Translations under genes and position numbers: made by a program | NCBI RefSeq assembly: GCF_000194985.1 | Contig: NZ_GL878519.1 | Coordinates: 688,228-752,227 of the forward strand | Reading direction: 5' to 3' | Length of the DNA stretch: 64,000 nucleotides | DNA from: Dialister micraerophilus DSM 19965 | Lineage (GTDB): Bacteria > Bacillota > Negativicutes > Veillonellales > Dialisteraceae | Shown here: positions 51,674 through 60,410 of the stretch, piece after piece | How the letters are laid out: each line of letters starts with the position of its first letter | How positions within the stretch are numbered: position 1 is the first letter of the stretch | Notes under the pieces: model-generated | The model's input: only the letters and a program-made list of their open reading frames with translations | The model's database searches: none | What the model was told of the DNA's origin: nothing

Positions 51674-52816
51674 TTATAATAATTCGTCAAAAGATACCGT
51701 TCCTTGTTTCACGTGAAACAATATCGCTTCTTTCAATGTCGGTGTACCTTGTTTTTTTATCAAATTTTTAAATGTTTCGGAGTTGTCTTTATTTCTTATT
51801 GCATCTCTTGCTTCGTTGTTTACATGCAGCATTTCAAATGCGCCTATACGATTTTTTATTTTTCCGTTGTTCAAGTAGACTTGAGTATTTTCCATGTCGG
51901 GCGGTAATTTATATTTTTCTATAATTTCTTTTGTTATTTTATATTCTTTTCTGTCTTTGTCGGAAAGAGTTCCGAGCAGTTTTTGTGAGATTACAAGTGT
52001 GAGTGCTTCCGATAAAATTTTTGCATCTATACCCATGTCTATAAGTCTGAAAGGAACTTTTCCGGCTTCATCGGTATGTACGCTTGACAGTACCAAGTGT
52101 CCGGTGAGTGCCGATTGTACCGCTATCTTTGCGGTTTCCGCATCACGTATTTCTCCAATCATTATTACATCGGGATCGTGGCGGACGAATGCACGCAGTC
52201 CTTTTTCAAATGTAAGTCCGGATTTTTCATTTACTTCTACTTGAGTTATCCCTTCTATTTTGTATTCAATAGGATCCTCGATGGAAAGTATATGCAATTT
52301 GTTTTTGTTTAAAAATTTGAGTGCGGAGTAAAGTGTGGAAGTTTTTCCCGAGCCGGTCGAGCCGCTTGTGAGTATAAGTCCTTTGCGTTTTAAAAGACAA
52401 TGCTCGAATATTTCCTTTTGTTTTTCCGTCATACCCAAGTCGAAGTTATCTATAAAGGACAGTCTTTCGGGTAAAATACGAATTGTCACGCATTCTCCGT
52501 AAAGTGACGGAATAAGTGAAAAGCGAAGATCGTACCTGTTGTCGTCAATTTCAATCGTGGAGTTTCCGTCTTGCGGCAAACGTTTTTCTCCTACATCCAT
52601 ATGACTTATGACTTTCATTCTTATTACAAAGGAGGATAAAACGGTATTAGGTAAAAAGCAAACATCTTCCAATATACCGTTTATACGAAAACGTATGCGT
52701 ACTTGATTTTTCTGCGGTTCTATATGTATGTCGCTTGCATTTTTTGAAATTGCATTTTCTATAACCGTTTTTAAGAGCATTTCCGCTGAGTGTGATTTGA
52801 TTTCCAAAGTATTCAC
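51674..52816 (-). CDS. pilB: PilB/GspE-type assembly ATPase, short form
   Basis: The protein has 380 residues, against 550 or more in PilB: the N-terminal regulatory domain is absent, and it starts near the ASDIHIEPQKNQVRIRFRING segment. Walker A GSTGSGKTSTLYSAL, Walker B DVIMIGEIRDAET and His box TGHLVLSSVHTDEAG are intact. The zinc-binding tetracysteine of PilB/GspE is missing (VISQKLLGTLSDKD...). ComGA of Gram-positive competence systems is similarly short. An exact parS site lies inside its 3' end (codons for FHVKQ). Confidence 0.9.
   Translation of the reverse strand: MNTLEIKSHSAEMLLKTVIENAISKNASDIHIEPQKNQVRIRFRINGILEDVCFLPNTVLSSFVIRMKVISHMDVGEKRLPQDGNSTIEIDDNRYDLRFSLIPSLYGECVTIRILPERLSFIDNFDLGMTEKQKEIFEHCLLKRKGLILTSGSTGSGKTSTLYSALKFLNKNKLHILSIEDPIEYKIEGITQVEVNEKSGLTFEKGLRAFVRHDPDVIMIGEIRDAETAKIAVQSALTGHLVLSSVHTDEAGKVPFRLIDMGIDAKILSEALTLVISQKLLGTLSDKDRKEYKITKEIIEKYKLPPDMENTQVYLNNGKIKNRIGAFEMLHVNNEARDAIRNKDNSETFKNLIKKQGTPTLKEAILFHVKQGTVSFDELL
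51705..51720. promoter_or_regulatory. parS: parS site 1, inside pilB
   Basis: TGTTTCACGTGAAACA, a perfect 16-bp palindrome identical to the Firmicutes ParB-binding consensus. It is about 3.4 kb from parB. Confidence 0.93.
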
Positions 52817-52859
52817 CTCTTCTTTACATTATAATTTATGTTTAATAAAGCCACAATTT

Positions 52860-52875
52860 TGTTTCACGTGAAACT
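52860..52875. promoter_or_regulatory. parS: parS site 2, at the 3' end of alkD
   Basis: TGTTTCACGTGAAACT, 15 of 16 bases of parS. It includes the alkD stop codon. Confidence 0.88.
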
Positions 52876-53547
52876 TTTCAAAGTTTTCAAATATTCTTTA
52901 AGTTTCAGGTTTATTTTTCTACTTTCTCTTGCTTTTTGTATTGCTTTTTTATATACGGGTTTTGAGAGTTTTTTGTTTGTAAGTATGGAAAGTCCTTCGT
53001 TTTCATTTTTTGCAAGCAATTCGGCAATGCACCAGGCTTGCATCATTTGTATGTAGTATTTATCGCTTTTTTTGTATAGCGCTTTTTCAAATATTTCTTT
53101 TTCGTAGTTGTTTTCAATGCAGTTTTTCATCAGCATTTCTATTGCAAAGCGTACTGTGTATTCATGATTGCTTTCGAGCCATTTTTCTATGTACGGTTTT
53201 ATTTTGTCGTAATTTTTTTTGAAATTTTTCGGCCTTAACGTATCGCATACATACCAGTTGTCGATTTGCGGTAAAAATATTTCTATTTCATTCGTTGTTT
53301 GAATAATGTTTTTTGTTTTTGAAATATTTATTGCATGGAGTAATTTTTCTTCAAGATATTCGTGTTTGATTTTTTTAAATTCCGAAAGTTCCGTTTCTGC
53401 GGAGTTTTTTTCGATTTTTCGTATTTCATTCATTCGTACTCCGATGATTGCATTTTCGTTTATTTCAGGAATAATCTTTTTTAGAAAGTTTTTGTATGTT
53501 TTGTCGCTCTTTTCAAGAAGTTTTTCGGTGAGTGTTTTTTCTTTCAT
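52864..53547 (-). CDS. AlkD-like DNA alkylation repair protein
   Basis: This 227-residue protein is composed of HEAT-like helical repeats. The AlkD-family motifs are GVRMNEIRKI, EEKLLHAINISK-type helices, IDNWYVCDTL (Asp-Trp region) and EYTVRFAIEMLMKNC. AlkD glycosylases remove positively charged alkylated bases without base flipping; some members are only structural. ACAAGGAGCTAAA is upstream of ATG 53547. It is inserted between the ATPase genes and the M23/parAB group. Confidence 0.87.
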   Translation of the reverse strand: MKEKTLTEKLLEKSDKTYKNFLKKIIPEINENAIIGVRMNEIRKIEKNSAETELSEFKKIKHEYLEEKLLHAINISKTKNIIQTTNEIEIFLPQIDNWYVCDTLRPKNFKKNYDKIKPYIEKWLESNHEYTVRFAIEMLMKNCIENNYEKEIFEKALYKKSDKYYIQMMQAWCIAELLAKNENEGLSILTNKKLSKPVYKKAIQKARESRKINLKLKEYLKTLKSFT

Positions 53548-53575
53548 TTTAGCTCCTTGTTTTCATTGTTTTACA

Positions 53576-53598
53576 AAAAAAGAGTCTTTCGACTCTTA
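53576..53598 (-). terminator. parAB-M23 operon terminator overlapping the stop codon
   Basis: AAGAGTC, loop GAAA, GACTCTT with T7 on the minus strand. The hairpin starts within the M23 stop codon. Confidence 0.85.
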
Positions 53599-54489
53599 GA
53601 TTTGTGTTTGCATAAACGGAATCGGATTTACCGCAGTTCCTCCTATTCGTACTTCGTAATGACAGTGAGGGCCGGTGCTGTATCCGGTGTTTCCGATAAA
53701 TGCGATTATATTTCCTTTTTCTACTTTTTGTCCGGCATTTACCAAGATTATGGAGTTGTGTCCGTACCTTGTTACGATATTTTCCGCATGTTGTATTTCT
53801 ACAAGATTGCCGTATCCTTCCACGTAGGATGCTTGAGTTACGGTTCCGCTTGCAGTTGCATATACAGGTGAACCGTATTCTGCGGCTATATCGACACCTT
53901 CGTGTATTTTCATTTGTCCGCTTATGGGATCTGTTCTAAGTCCGAACGGGCTTGAGATGTTTCCTTTTGTCGGCCAGATGTCGGGTGTGTCGTTGCTTAC
54001 ATTTTGTGCGAATATTCCTTTTTTTATAAGGACGTTTGTTTTTTGTTTTGCAAGTTCTTTTATTTGGTCGTTCAATTTTTTGTCGAGCGTGTAAATTTTT
54101 TTCAAGAGTTCGCCCGGATCTTTACTGTTTTTTTTTATGGTTTTCAGTTCGTTTGTACTTTGAGTGTCCGGTCCGCCTTGTCCGTTGTTTTGTGAAATTA
54201 CGGAAATTTTTTGTATGTCACCGACCATTTTTTCAATTGTTTCGCTTTTTTCTTCAAGTTTTTCCAGTTTTTCATCTGCCATTTGAAGTTGCTTTTTGTA
54301 AAGTTCGTTTTCGTTTCTGAGATTTTGAGTCAAAAATATCGAGTATATGGAAATCAAAATTATTATTGCAATTAAAGCTGTTATTGCAATAAGTATGTAT
54401 TTTGCTTTTTTTCCTTCTTTTACTGTCAGTATGTAGTTTGTGCAATTTTTTTCTTTTTGTTTTTTTATATCAAAAAGATTCTTTATCAT
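53596..54489 (-). CDS. M23 family metallopeptidase (membrane-anchored)
   Basis: This 297-residue protein has a cytoplasmic tail, one transmembrane helix (about 31-53), a coiled coil (55-100), a second helical part and a C-terminal lysostaphin-like domain. Zinc ligands are seen in HEGVDIA (His/Asp) and HCHYEVR (HxH), with FGLRTDPISG ahead. It cuts peptidoglycan cross-links or activates amidases at the cell envelope. It overlaps the DUF4446 gene by four bases and ends the parA-parB operon, suggesting coordination of segregation and division. Confidence 0.92.
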   Translation of the reverse strand: MIKNLFDIKKQKEKNCTNYILTVKEGKKAKYILIAITALIAIIILISIYSIFLTQNLRNENELYKKQLQMADEKLEKLEEKSETIEKMVGDIQKISVISQNNGQGGPDTQSTNELKTIKKNSKDPGELLKKIYTLDKKLNDQIKELAKQKTNVLIKKGIFAQNVSNDTPDIWPTKGNISSPFGLRTDPISGQMKIHEGVDIAAEYGSPVYATASGTVTQASYVEGYGNLVEIQHAENIVTRYGHNSIILVNAGQKVEKGNIIAFIGNTGYSTGPHCHYEVRIGGTAVNPIPFMQTQI

Positions 54490-55070
54490 TTATTTTCCTC
54501 GATTTTTTTCGCTTTGTATTCATTTCTCTTTATGTTTCTGTTTACGTTTTTTGCTTCGGCTTTCTTTGCTATTGAAGGCATCAGTTTTTGCATTGCAAGT
54601 TCTACCGATTGTGCTTCTTCTACCGATAACGGTTCTTTTGCACGACCGTTCAATATGCGTTTTCCGTATATGCGTGAGGTTTCACGTCCGGATAACGAGG
54701 TGATTACCACACCGTTGTTTCTTCCGTCCAAAAATGTAATCGAGAAACTCAGTTTGTCACCGGTTTCTTCAAATGCATCGTATTTCAAAACGCCGATTTT
54801 TTGTACGGAGTTGAGTTGCATTGTTGCCAAAAGTTCCTGCTGGTGCAGCATCGCTTTTGATGTTTGCATCATTTCACGTAATTCTCGTACTTCGGTAGAG
54901 AGTTTGAATTCCAATGTTTGTCCTTTTTCTCCTGCCATGAAGTAACTGTATTTTTTGTTCAGTCTGTTTATTTTTGCACGCATTTTCAATACTTGAAAAA
55001 GTATGAAAAGTAATATAAGTACTATCAATGCGCCTATTCCTAATAATATGTGTTGATTTGTAAATTCCAT
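54486..55070 (-). CDS. DUF4446 family membrane protein
   Basis: This 194-residue protein has one N-terminal transmembrane helix (9-28), a coiled coil and the DUF4446 core (VQKIGVLKYDAFEETGDKLSFSI, NGVVITSLSGRETSRIYGKRI). The family typically sits directly downstream of parAB in Firmicutes, as here. Function unknown. The C-terminal 30 residues are lysine/arginine/asparagine-rich. Confidence 0.9.
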   Translation of the reverse strand: MEFTNQHILLGIGALIVLILLFILFQVLKMRAKINRLNKKYSYFMAGEKGQTLEFKLSTEVRELREMMQTSKAMLHQQELLATMQLNSVQKIGVLKYDAFEETGDKLSFSITFLDGRNNGVVITSLSGRETSRIYGKRILNGRAKEPLSVEEAQSVELAMQKLMPSIAKKAEAKNVNRNIKRNEYKAKKIEENK

Positions 55071-55071
55071 T

Positions 55072-55923
55072 TTATCTACCGTCTTTTTTCAAAAGTTTTG
55101 TAATTCTTGTAAATTCGTCTTCGTTCTTGAAGGAAATGGTAATTGTTCCTTTTTTACTGTTTTTTCCTCTGCCTGTTTTTATTTTTACAAGAGTTCCCAA
55201 TGATGTGATTATTTCTTCTTCCATCGCACGAAGATATGTCGATATTTGTACTTCTTTTTTCGGTTTCGGTGTTGTTTTTTCACCGAGTATTTTTTCAACT
55301 TGTCTTGCGGAAAGTCCTTCTTCGACTATTTTTTTTGCAAGTTTGAGTTGTTCGGCAACGGTTTTGAGTGCCAAGAGAGGTCTTGCCTGTCCCGTTGTGA
55401 GTTTTTTGCTTTGGAGAAGTTTTTGTATCGCATCCGGAAATGTCAGGAGTCTTAACGTGTTTGTTATGTATGATCTGCTCTTACCGGCTATTTGTGACAT
55501 TTCTTCTTGAGTAAGGTCGTATTTTTTTATTATACTTTCGTATGCTTTTCCTTCTTCGATAGGATTTAAATCTTCTCTTTGCAGGTTTTCTATGAGTGCG
55601 ATTTCGGCACTTTCTCGGTTGTTGTATTCTTTTATTACAACCGGAATTTTTTCAAGTTGTGCATTTTTTGCCGCACGAAGTCTGCGTTCTCCGGCAATAA
55701 GTTCATAGTTTCCGTTGTCTTTTTTACGAACGATTACAGGTTGAACGACACCGTACTTCTTTATCGACTGCTCAAGTTTTTTGAGAGTTTCTTCGTTGAA
55801 TGCTTTTCTGGGTTGGTTAGGGTTTGCATCTATTTGATTTACGGGTATTTCCTGTATGTTTTTGTCTATATCCTCGCCCAAAAGCGCTTTCAAGCCTCTT
55901 CCCAATCTTTTTTCTTTAGACAC
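55072..55923 (-). CDS. parB: Chromosome partition protein ParB
   Basis: The protein has 283 residues from GTG 55923, with AAAGGAGG 9 bases ahead; it overlaps the parA stop (GTGTCTAA). The N-terminal nuclease-like CTP-binding domain has QPRKAF and AGERRLRAAK; the helix-turn-helix region is SYITNTLRLLTFPDAIQKLL, and a C-terminal dimerisation part follows. It loads at parS and spreads as a CTP-driven clamp. Two parS sites are 2-3 kb away at 51.7 and 52.9 kb. Confidence 0.96.
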   Translation of the reverse strand: MSKEKRLGRGLKALLGEDIDKNIQEIPVNQIDANPNQPRKAFNEETLKKLEQSIKKYGVVQPVIVRKKDNGNYELIAGERRLRAAKNAQLEKIPVVIKEYNNRESAEIALIENLQREDLNPIEEGKAYESIIKKYDLTQEEMSQIAGKSRSYITNTLRLLTFPDAIQKLLQSKKLTTGQARPLLALKTVAEQLKLAKKIVEEGLSARQVEKILGEKTTPKPKKEVQISTYLRAMEEEIITSLGTLVKIKTGRGKNSKKGTITISFKNEDEFTRITKLLKKDGR

Positions 55924-56677
55924 GTTTGAGGACCTCCTTTGCAAGTTTGCGATATGCTTCCGCACCTTTTGATTTTTCGGCATATGTAAGTATGGATTCT
56001 CCGAATCCCGGTGCTTCGGAAAGTTTTATCGTTCGAGGAATTATCGTTTTGAATACTTTGTTTCCGAAGTATTCTTTTACCTCTTCGGCAACTTGCATGG
56101 AAAGGTTTGTACGGCCGTCAAACATTGTAATCAAAATTCCCATAATTATAAGTCGGGTGTTCAATTTACGTTTTACGGTCTCAATTGTTTTTACGAGATG
56201 AGAAAGGCCTTCCAATGCGTAAAATTCCGCCTGTATCGGTATAATAACCTGATCCGATGCTACAAGTGCATTGAGAGTGATAAGCCCGAGTGAAGGTGGG
56301 CAGTCAATCAGTATGAAGTCGTAGTCGTTTTTTATTTTATCGAGTTTTTTCTTGAATATAAATTCACGTTCTTCCATCAGTGCCATTTCAATTTCGGCAC
56401 CGGCAAGGTTTATCGATGACGGTAAAAGACTAAGATTTTTTAAATCGTGTTTTAAAATTGAATCTTCAATTTGACAGTCATTCGTGATTACGTCATAAAG
56501 ATCGTATTTTATTTTCTTTTTTTCAATTAAAAGGCCGCTGGTCGCATTTCCTTGTGAGTCTGAATCGACAAGTAAAACTTTTTTCCCGGCATTTGATAAA
56601 AATGCGGCTAAATTTACCGCAGTGGTAGTTTTGCCTACTCCGCCTTTTTGGTTGATTATACTGATGATTTTACCCAT
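55916..56677 (-). CDS. parA: Chromosome partition ATPase ParA (Soj)
   Basis: This 253-residue deviant Walker ATPase has KGGVGKTTTAVNLA at residue 10, SDSQGNATSGLL and DCPPSLGLITLNAL. It moves ParB-parS complexes over the nucleoid and in Bacillus also controls DnaA. GAAAGGATAAAAT is upstream of ATG 56677. First gene of the parA-parB-DUF4446-M23 operon. Confidence 0.97.
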   Translation of the reverse strand: MGKIISIINQKGGVGKTTTAVNLAAFLSNAGKKVLLVDSDSQGNATSGLLIEKKKIKYDLYDVITNDCQIEDSILKHDLKNLSLLPSSINLAGAEIEMALMEEREFIFKKKLDKIKNDYDFILIDCPPSLGLITLNALVASDQVIIPIQAEFYALEGLSHLVKTIETVKRKLNTRLIIMGILITMFDGRTNLSMQVAEEVKEYFGNKVFKTIIPRTIKLSEAPGFGESILTYAEKSKGAEAYRKLAKEVLKRV

Positions 56678-57067
56678 ATTTTATCCTTTCATATACAATC
56701 AGATTTATTATAACACAGAGAGAAGTGTTTTTTTGATAGATAGAAGGTGAAAATAAATATAAATATCCTATATACTATATTTTAAAAATGAAAATGAATT
56801 TTAAATAAATCAAATGAAATACGCCGCATTATTTACAGTTTTCCGCTCGACAACGGGAAAGGTAATAAAAAATGCCGAATATGCTTTCGGTGTATTCTTG
56901 TTTTGGGCTTGTTTTTGGTAATGAAAGCGGCACTTCGGCAATGAAAATTATGAAATGGTAATGTTTTAATCCGATTGAAATAAAAACTTTACAAACATAA
57001 AAATTAGTGGTATATTGAAGTAAATTGATAAATATAGATATATTTAAATATTTTTCGGAGGTATAAA
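56678..57067. other. Gene-free stretch between parA and trxA with the trxA promoter
   Basis: Promoter TTTACA (56988-56993), 17 bp, TATATT (57011-57016) for thioredoxin. A 35-codon frame from ATG 56814 (MKYAALFTVFRSTTGK...) has no ribosome site and is not called. Nothing else is recognised. Confidence 0.45.
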
Positions 57068-57391
57068 ATGGTAACTGAAATAAAGACAGCTGAACAGTTT
57101 GAAAAAGATATTTTGGGAAAATCCGGTTTTGCACTTGTAGATTTTTGGGCGGTATGGTGCAGACCTTGTAAGATGATGGGACCGGTAATCGAAGGTGCGT
57201 CAGAGTTGTTTGAAGGTCAGGTTTCTTTTTACAAAGTGAATGTTGACGAAGTTTCCGAACTTGCTTCAAAGTATGAAATTATGAGTATTCCGAATATGAT
57301 TATGTTCAAGGACGGTAAGCCCGTAGGATCCATTACAGGTTACCATCCTATTGCCGAATTAAAGCAGAAAATTCACGATATTATCGGATAA
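57068..57391 (+). CDS. trxA: Thioredoxin with WCRPC active site
   Basis: This 107-residue protein has the usual length and the thioredoxin fold markers FALVDFWAVWCRPCKMMGPV and the cis-proline in MSIPNMIMF. The active site is Cys-Arg-Pro-Cys instead of Cys-Gly-Pro-Cys, which should shift redox potential or partner choice. TTCGGAGGTATAAA precedes ATG 57068. It is probably an electron donor to peroxiredoxin (bcp) and other cytoplasmic thiol enzymes. Monocistronic with a strong promoter. Confidence 0.93.
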   Translation: MVTEIKTAEQFEKDILGKSGFALVDFWAVWCRPCKMMGPVIEGASELFEGQVSFYKVNVDEVSELASKYEIMSIPNMIMFKDGKPVGSITGYHPIAELKQKIHDIIG

Positions 57392-57406
57392 TTCTCTTTT
57401 CATTTT

Positions 57407-57440
57407 TCCGACTTTTCTATATTTGAAAGGTCGGTTTTTT
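57407..57440 (+). terminator. trxA terminator
   Basis: CCGACTTTTC and GAAAGGTCGG, then T6. Confidence 0.85.
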
Positions 57441-57514
57441 ATTTTGAAATAAATTTGCGTGGAAAATAAAATTTATAATTTTTTGGTAATTTTACGATGT
57501 TTCGTTTTTGCATT

Positions 57515-57561
57515 TAAAAACCGACCTTTCAAAGTTGTTATTACTTTTGAGGTCGGTTTAT
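57515..57561. terminator. Second terminator facing the minus-strand operon
   Basis: AAACCGACCT...CAAAGT pairs with ACTTTTGAGGTCGGTTT. Both strands end in A/T tracts. The GGTCGG stem resembles that of the trxA terminator 80 bases away. Confidence 0.8.
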
Positions 57562-57587
57562 TTTATGTAGTGTTGAAATTTTATAAA

Positions 57588-58025
57588 TTACAATATCCAC
57601 AAATCTCCGATTTTTTGTACTCCGTTTATTTTGCGTTCTTCTTTTTCATCGGTTGTGAGATTTTCATTTTTTTTCCGAGTTTTTTTATTTTTTGAGTTTT
57701 CGGTTTTTGATTTCTTCTTGGCTTTTTTCTTTGATTTTTTATTTTTGCGTGATTTTTTGTATTCTTTTTTCAATTTTTCACGAAGTATATAGAATTCTTC
57801 GTCATCTTTTTCTTCGTTTTCAAATAGGTTTTCTTCTATTTTTTCAAGAACGTTTGTAAGCGAGTCAAGTCCTGCACGTAGGTGGTAGAGGTACATTATT
57901 TTTTCTTCCAAATCGTCGGCAGCTTCTTCAATGAGTATATTTTGCATTATGGAATGTATATCGTTTATTTTATTTTGTACTTCTTCCATGATTGCAATGA
58001 GTATTTCTTCATTGTTGTTTGTCAT
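57588..58025 (-). CDS. Small coiled-coil, lysine-rich protein of unknown function
   Basis: This 145-residue protein has an acidic helical first half (IMEEVQNKINDIHSIMQNIL, then LTNVLEKIEENLFENEEK), a very basic stretch (KKSRKNKKSKKKAKKKSKTE, about 90-109), and a hydrophobic end INGVQKIGDLWIL. It overlaps the CorC-family gene by 17 bases. The hydrophobic C-terminal tail and basic linker suggest tethering to nucleic acid or a partner protein. No known family. Confidence 0.55.
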   Translation of the reverse strand: MTNNNEEILIAIMEEVQNKINDIHSIMQNILIEEAADDLEEKIMYLYHLRAGLDSLTNVLEKIEENLFENEEKDDEEFYILREKLKKEYKKSRKNKKSKKKAKKKSKTENSKNKKTRKKNENLTTDEKEERKINGVQKIGDLWIL

Positions 58026-59367
58026 CGGTTTTCTCCTTAGGTATTTCTTTTATCGTCATTTTGACTTTTTCTATACGGTGATTGTCTTGTGATATTACTT
58101 TGAAAGTGAGATTTTTAAATGTCGTTTCATCGTTTGTGTCCGGTATATATCCGAAAAGGTATGTCACAAATCCGCCGACAGTTTTGTAGTAAGCATCTTC
58201 TTCGTGAGGGAGCTCGTTTTCGATTTTGAAGAATTCACGAAATTCGTCTATGCTGCAAAGTCCGTCTATTATCCATGTGGTGTCGGTTTCTTTGACGAAT
58301 TTGTTTTTTTCTTCGAGTATATCGTTTTCATCTCCCGGCATGTCACCTACTATTTGTTCCAGTATGTCGTGGAGTGTTACAAGTCCTGAAAGTGTACCGT
58401 ATTCGTCTATTACTATCGCTTCATGTACACCTTTTGTTTTGAATATTTGCAGTGCTTTTGTAAGCGTGAGAGTTTCCGGTATGTAGAGCGGTTCATAGAT
58501 TGATTTCATGATGGTTGCCTTTATCGGACGGTCCATGTTTTCTTGGTGTTTGAGTAAAACTCTGCTTATGTCGACAAGGCCTTTAAATTCATCAAGTGAG
58601 CCGTTTCCCACCGGCATTCTGAAGTGTGAAGTCGTTTTGATTGTTCTCCATACTTCATCGACTTCTTCTTCAAGGTCTATCCATATCAGTTGTACTCGTG
58701 ATGTCATACAGTCCGCTACGGTTCTGTCGTTGAGTTCGAATATACGGTCTACGAGTTTCGGTTCTTCTTTATCGAAGGTACCCAGTTTTGCACCTTGTCT
58801 GAGGAGAACTTTTATTTCTTCTTCGGACACGGGTATTTCTTCTTCCATGTTTATGCCGAGTGATTTTACAATAAGTTGTGTCGTGAAGTTACAAAAAATT
58901 ATAAGGGGTTTGCATAAAAGAGATAGCTTCATCATCGGTTTTGCAAGGTAGCATGATGCTTTTTCCGGTATTGCAAATCCGATCCATTTCGGTACGAGTT
59001 CACCTACAATGAGCATTACATACGTAACACATGCTATTACAATTGCTATTGAAAGCCATTCCGCATGAGTCGAAAGTAACGGGATTTTTGAAAGTTCACG
59101 TGCAAGCGGTGTCGATAATGACGCACCTGAAAACATACCGGTGAAAATTCCTATTGCCGTTATCGAAATTTGTATGGTTGAAAACATTTCCTCGGTGTTT
59201 TCGGCAGCCTTCAAAGCAGCTTTTGCACCTTTGTCGCCTTTTTCAGCCATTTCCGCAAGTTTTGTTTTTCTTGCACCGACTATTGCGATTTCCGCAAGTG
59301 AACATACTCCGTTTAAAAGTATTAAAATCGCTAAAATTAAAATTTCAAGCCACAATCGGCCGTCCAT
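58009..59367 (-). CDS. CNNM/CorC family membrane protein (hemolysin-type)
   Basis: This 452-residue protein has an N-terminal DUF21/CNNM transmembrane domain (about 1-190, four hydrophobic segments, with NGVCSLAEIAIVGARKTKL), a CBS pair (about 215-340, with DCMTSRVQLIWID, VHEAIVIDEYGTLSGLVTLHDI) and a CorC_HlyC domain (350-435). The family is linked to magnesium or cobalt efflux; early hemolysin names are misleading. It is 3 bases after the aroK stop. Confidence 0.92.
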   Translation of the reverse strand: MDGRLWLEILILAILILLNGVCSLAEIAIVGARKTKLAEMAEKGDKGAKAALKAAENTEEMFSTIQISITAIGIFTGMFSGASLSTPLARELSKIPLLSTHAEWLSIAIVIACVTYVMLIVGELVPKWIGFAIPEKASCYLAKPMMKLSLLCKPLIIFCNFTTQLIVKSLGINMEEEIPVSEEEIKVLLRQGAKLGTFDKEEPKLVDRIFELNDRTVADCMTSRVQLIWIDLEEEVDEVWRTIKTTSHFRMPVGNGSLDEFKGLVDISRVLLKHQENMDRPIKATIMKSIYEPLYIPETLTLTKALQIFKTKGVHEAIVIDEYGTLSGLVTLHDILEQIVGDMPGDENDILEEKNKFVKETDTTWIIDGLCSIDEFREFFKIENELPHEEDAYYKTVGGFVTYLFGYIPDTNDETTFKNLTFKVISQDNHRIEKVKMTIKEIPKEKTDDKQQ

Positions 59368-59370
59368 AAT

Positions 59371-59958
59371 TTATCCCTCTTTTTTAAAACCGTTAAATTT
59401 TTTGTAGTAATTTTTTTTGTAATGTCGTTTTTCAAATTGTATTTTTTCTCTGTCAAGGTATCTTGCAATATCGAGCGCCGTTTTTGCCGGATGTCCTAGC
59501 GTGGTATTTATGGCGAAATCTGAACGCTTTTTCCATGGATGCCATAACTTCAACATGTATTTCACATACTTTTCGGTATTTTTGTAATCCATTGTCGGAC
59601 GTTTTCCTATGCTTTTGTTTACACGCTCAACCAAACGAAACGGACGTGCGTACAAAAGTATTACAATACCGTATTCAGACAAAAGTTGAAATCTTTTCTC
59701 CGTCATGGGGAAATTGCCGCCCATTGCAATTACGGCTTCGTGGTAGTAACGTACCCTGTTTATAATTTCCGTTTCTTTTTTACGAAAAGCTTTTTCACCG
59801 TTCAATTTGTAATAAGTTGCAATTTTCATTCCCGTTTCATGTTTTATAATTCGATCGGTATCTGCAAGTTGGAACCCCAATCCGTCTGCAAGTATTCTTG
59901 CCGCACGACTTTTTCCGGTACCCATCGGTCCGATAAGCACAATATTTCTTTTTTTCAT
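59371..59958 (-). CDS. aroK: Shikimate kinase
   Basis: This 195-residue P-loop kinase has GPMGTGKSRAARIL at residue 10, the shikimate-binding Asp in ADTDRIIKHETGM, Arg in GEKAFRKKE, AMGGNFPM in place of the GGG loop and the lid region SIGKRPTM. It phosphorylates shikimate in the aromatic amino acid route. In several Firmicutes aroK is next to competence-pilus genes as here. It has a basic tail of about 25 residues beyond the family length. Confidence 0.9.
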   Translation of the reverse strand: MKKRNIVLIGPMGTGKSRAARILADGLGFQLADTDRIIKHETGMKIATYYKLNGEKAFRKKETEIINRVRYYHEAVIAMGGNFPMTEKRFQLLSEYGIVILLYARPFRLVERVNKSIGKRPTMDYKNTEKYVKYMLKLWHPWKKRSDFAINTTLGHPAKTALDIARYLDREKIQFEKRHYKKNYYKKFNGFKKEG

Positions 59959-59960
59959 TC

Positions 59961-60410
59961 CTACCTCATTTGCGGTGTCAATATCTCCAATTGAAATTCG
60001 GTTGTTGCTCCTTTTCGTGTTATCTTTTTCAATGAAGGAATACTTAAATTTTTACTTTTTCTTATTATACCAAAAGTGTTTGATATTTGTCGGTAACTTC
60101 CTTCACAAATCAATGTCGTTTTTCCGTTTTGTTCTTCGTGAATTTCCTTTATTGAAACACCTGAATTTTCGATTTCGCCAAGTAAATCGTTATCAAATGA
60201 GTAAAGATTTTTAAAAAATTCTTCGTGTCGTACCATGCTTTCATCTTCAGTCCAGTTTTCGAGTATATTGTTTTTGTTTTCAAGTAAAATACGCTCTTTC
60301 TTTGTTGAGGAATATCCGAAGTAAAAAAGTCCTGAAATCAATAGCAGTATAATTGTCGCTGCAATTATGTATTTTTCGTCGGCGGCATATTTTAAATATT
60401 TTTCATTCAT
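59961..60410 (-). CDS. PilO-like pilus alignment protein
   Basis: The protein has 149 residues from ATG 60410 (overlapping the previous stop by 8 bases; GAGGACAACAATC upstream). It has a short cytoplasmic part, one membrane helix (about 16-35), a coiled coil and a small periplasmic ferredoxin-like domain (SVSIKEIHEE-type strands, with SYRQISNTFGIIRKS). PilO pairs with PilN in the alignment complex. The assignment rests on architecture and gene order more than sequence. Confidence 0.65.
   Translation of the reverse strand: MNEKYLKYAADEKYIIAATIILLLISGLFYFGYSSTKKERILLENKNNILENWTEDESMVRHEEFFKNLYSFDNDLLGEIENSGVSIKEIHEEQNGKTTLICEGSYRQISNTFGIIRKSKNLSIPSLKKITRKGATTEFQLEILTPQMR

Noticed and set aside
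51674..52816. pilB as a truncated pseudogene
   Set aside because: All ATPase motifs are intact and short ComGA-type enzymes of this length are functional in Gram-positive relatives.
56814..56921. 35-codon hydrophobic ORF upstream of trxA
   Set aside because: No ribosome site, no promoter directly ahead and no family resemblance.
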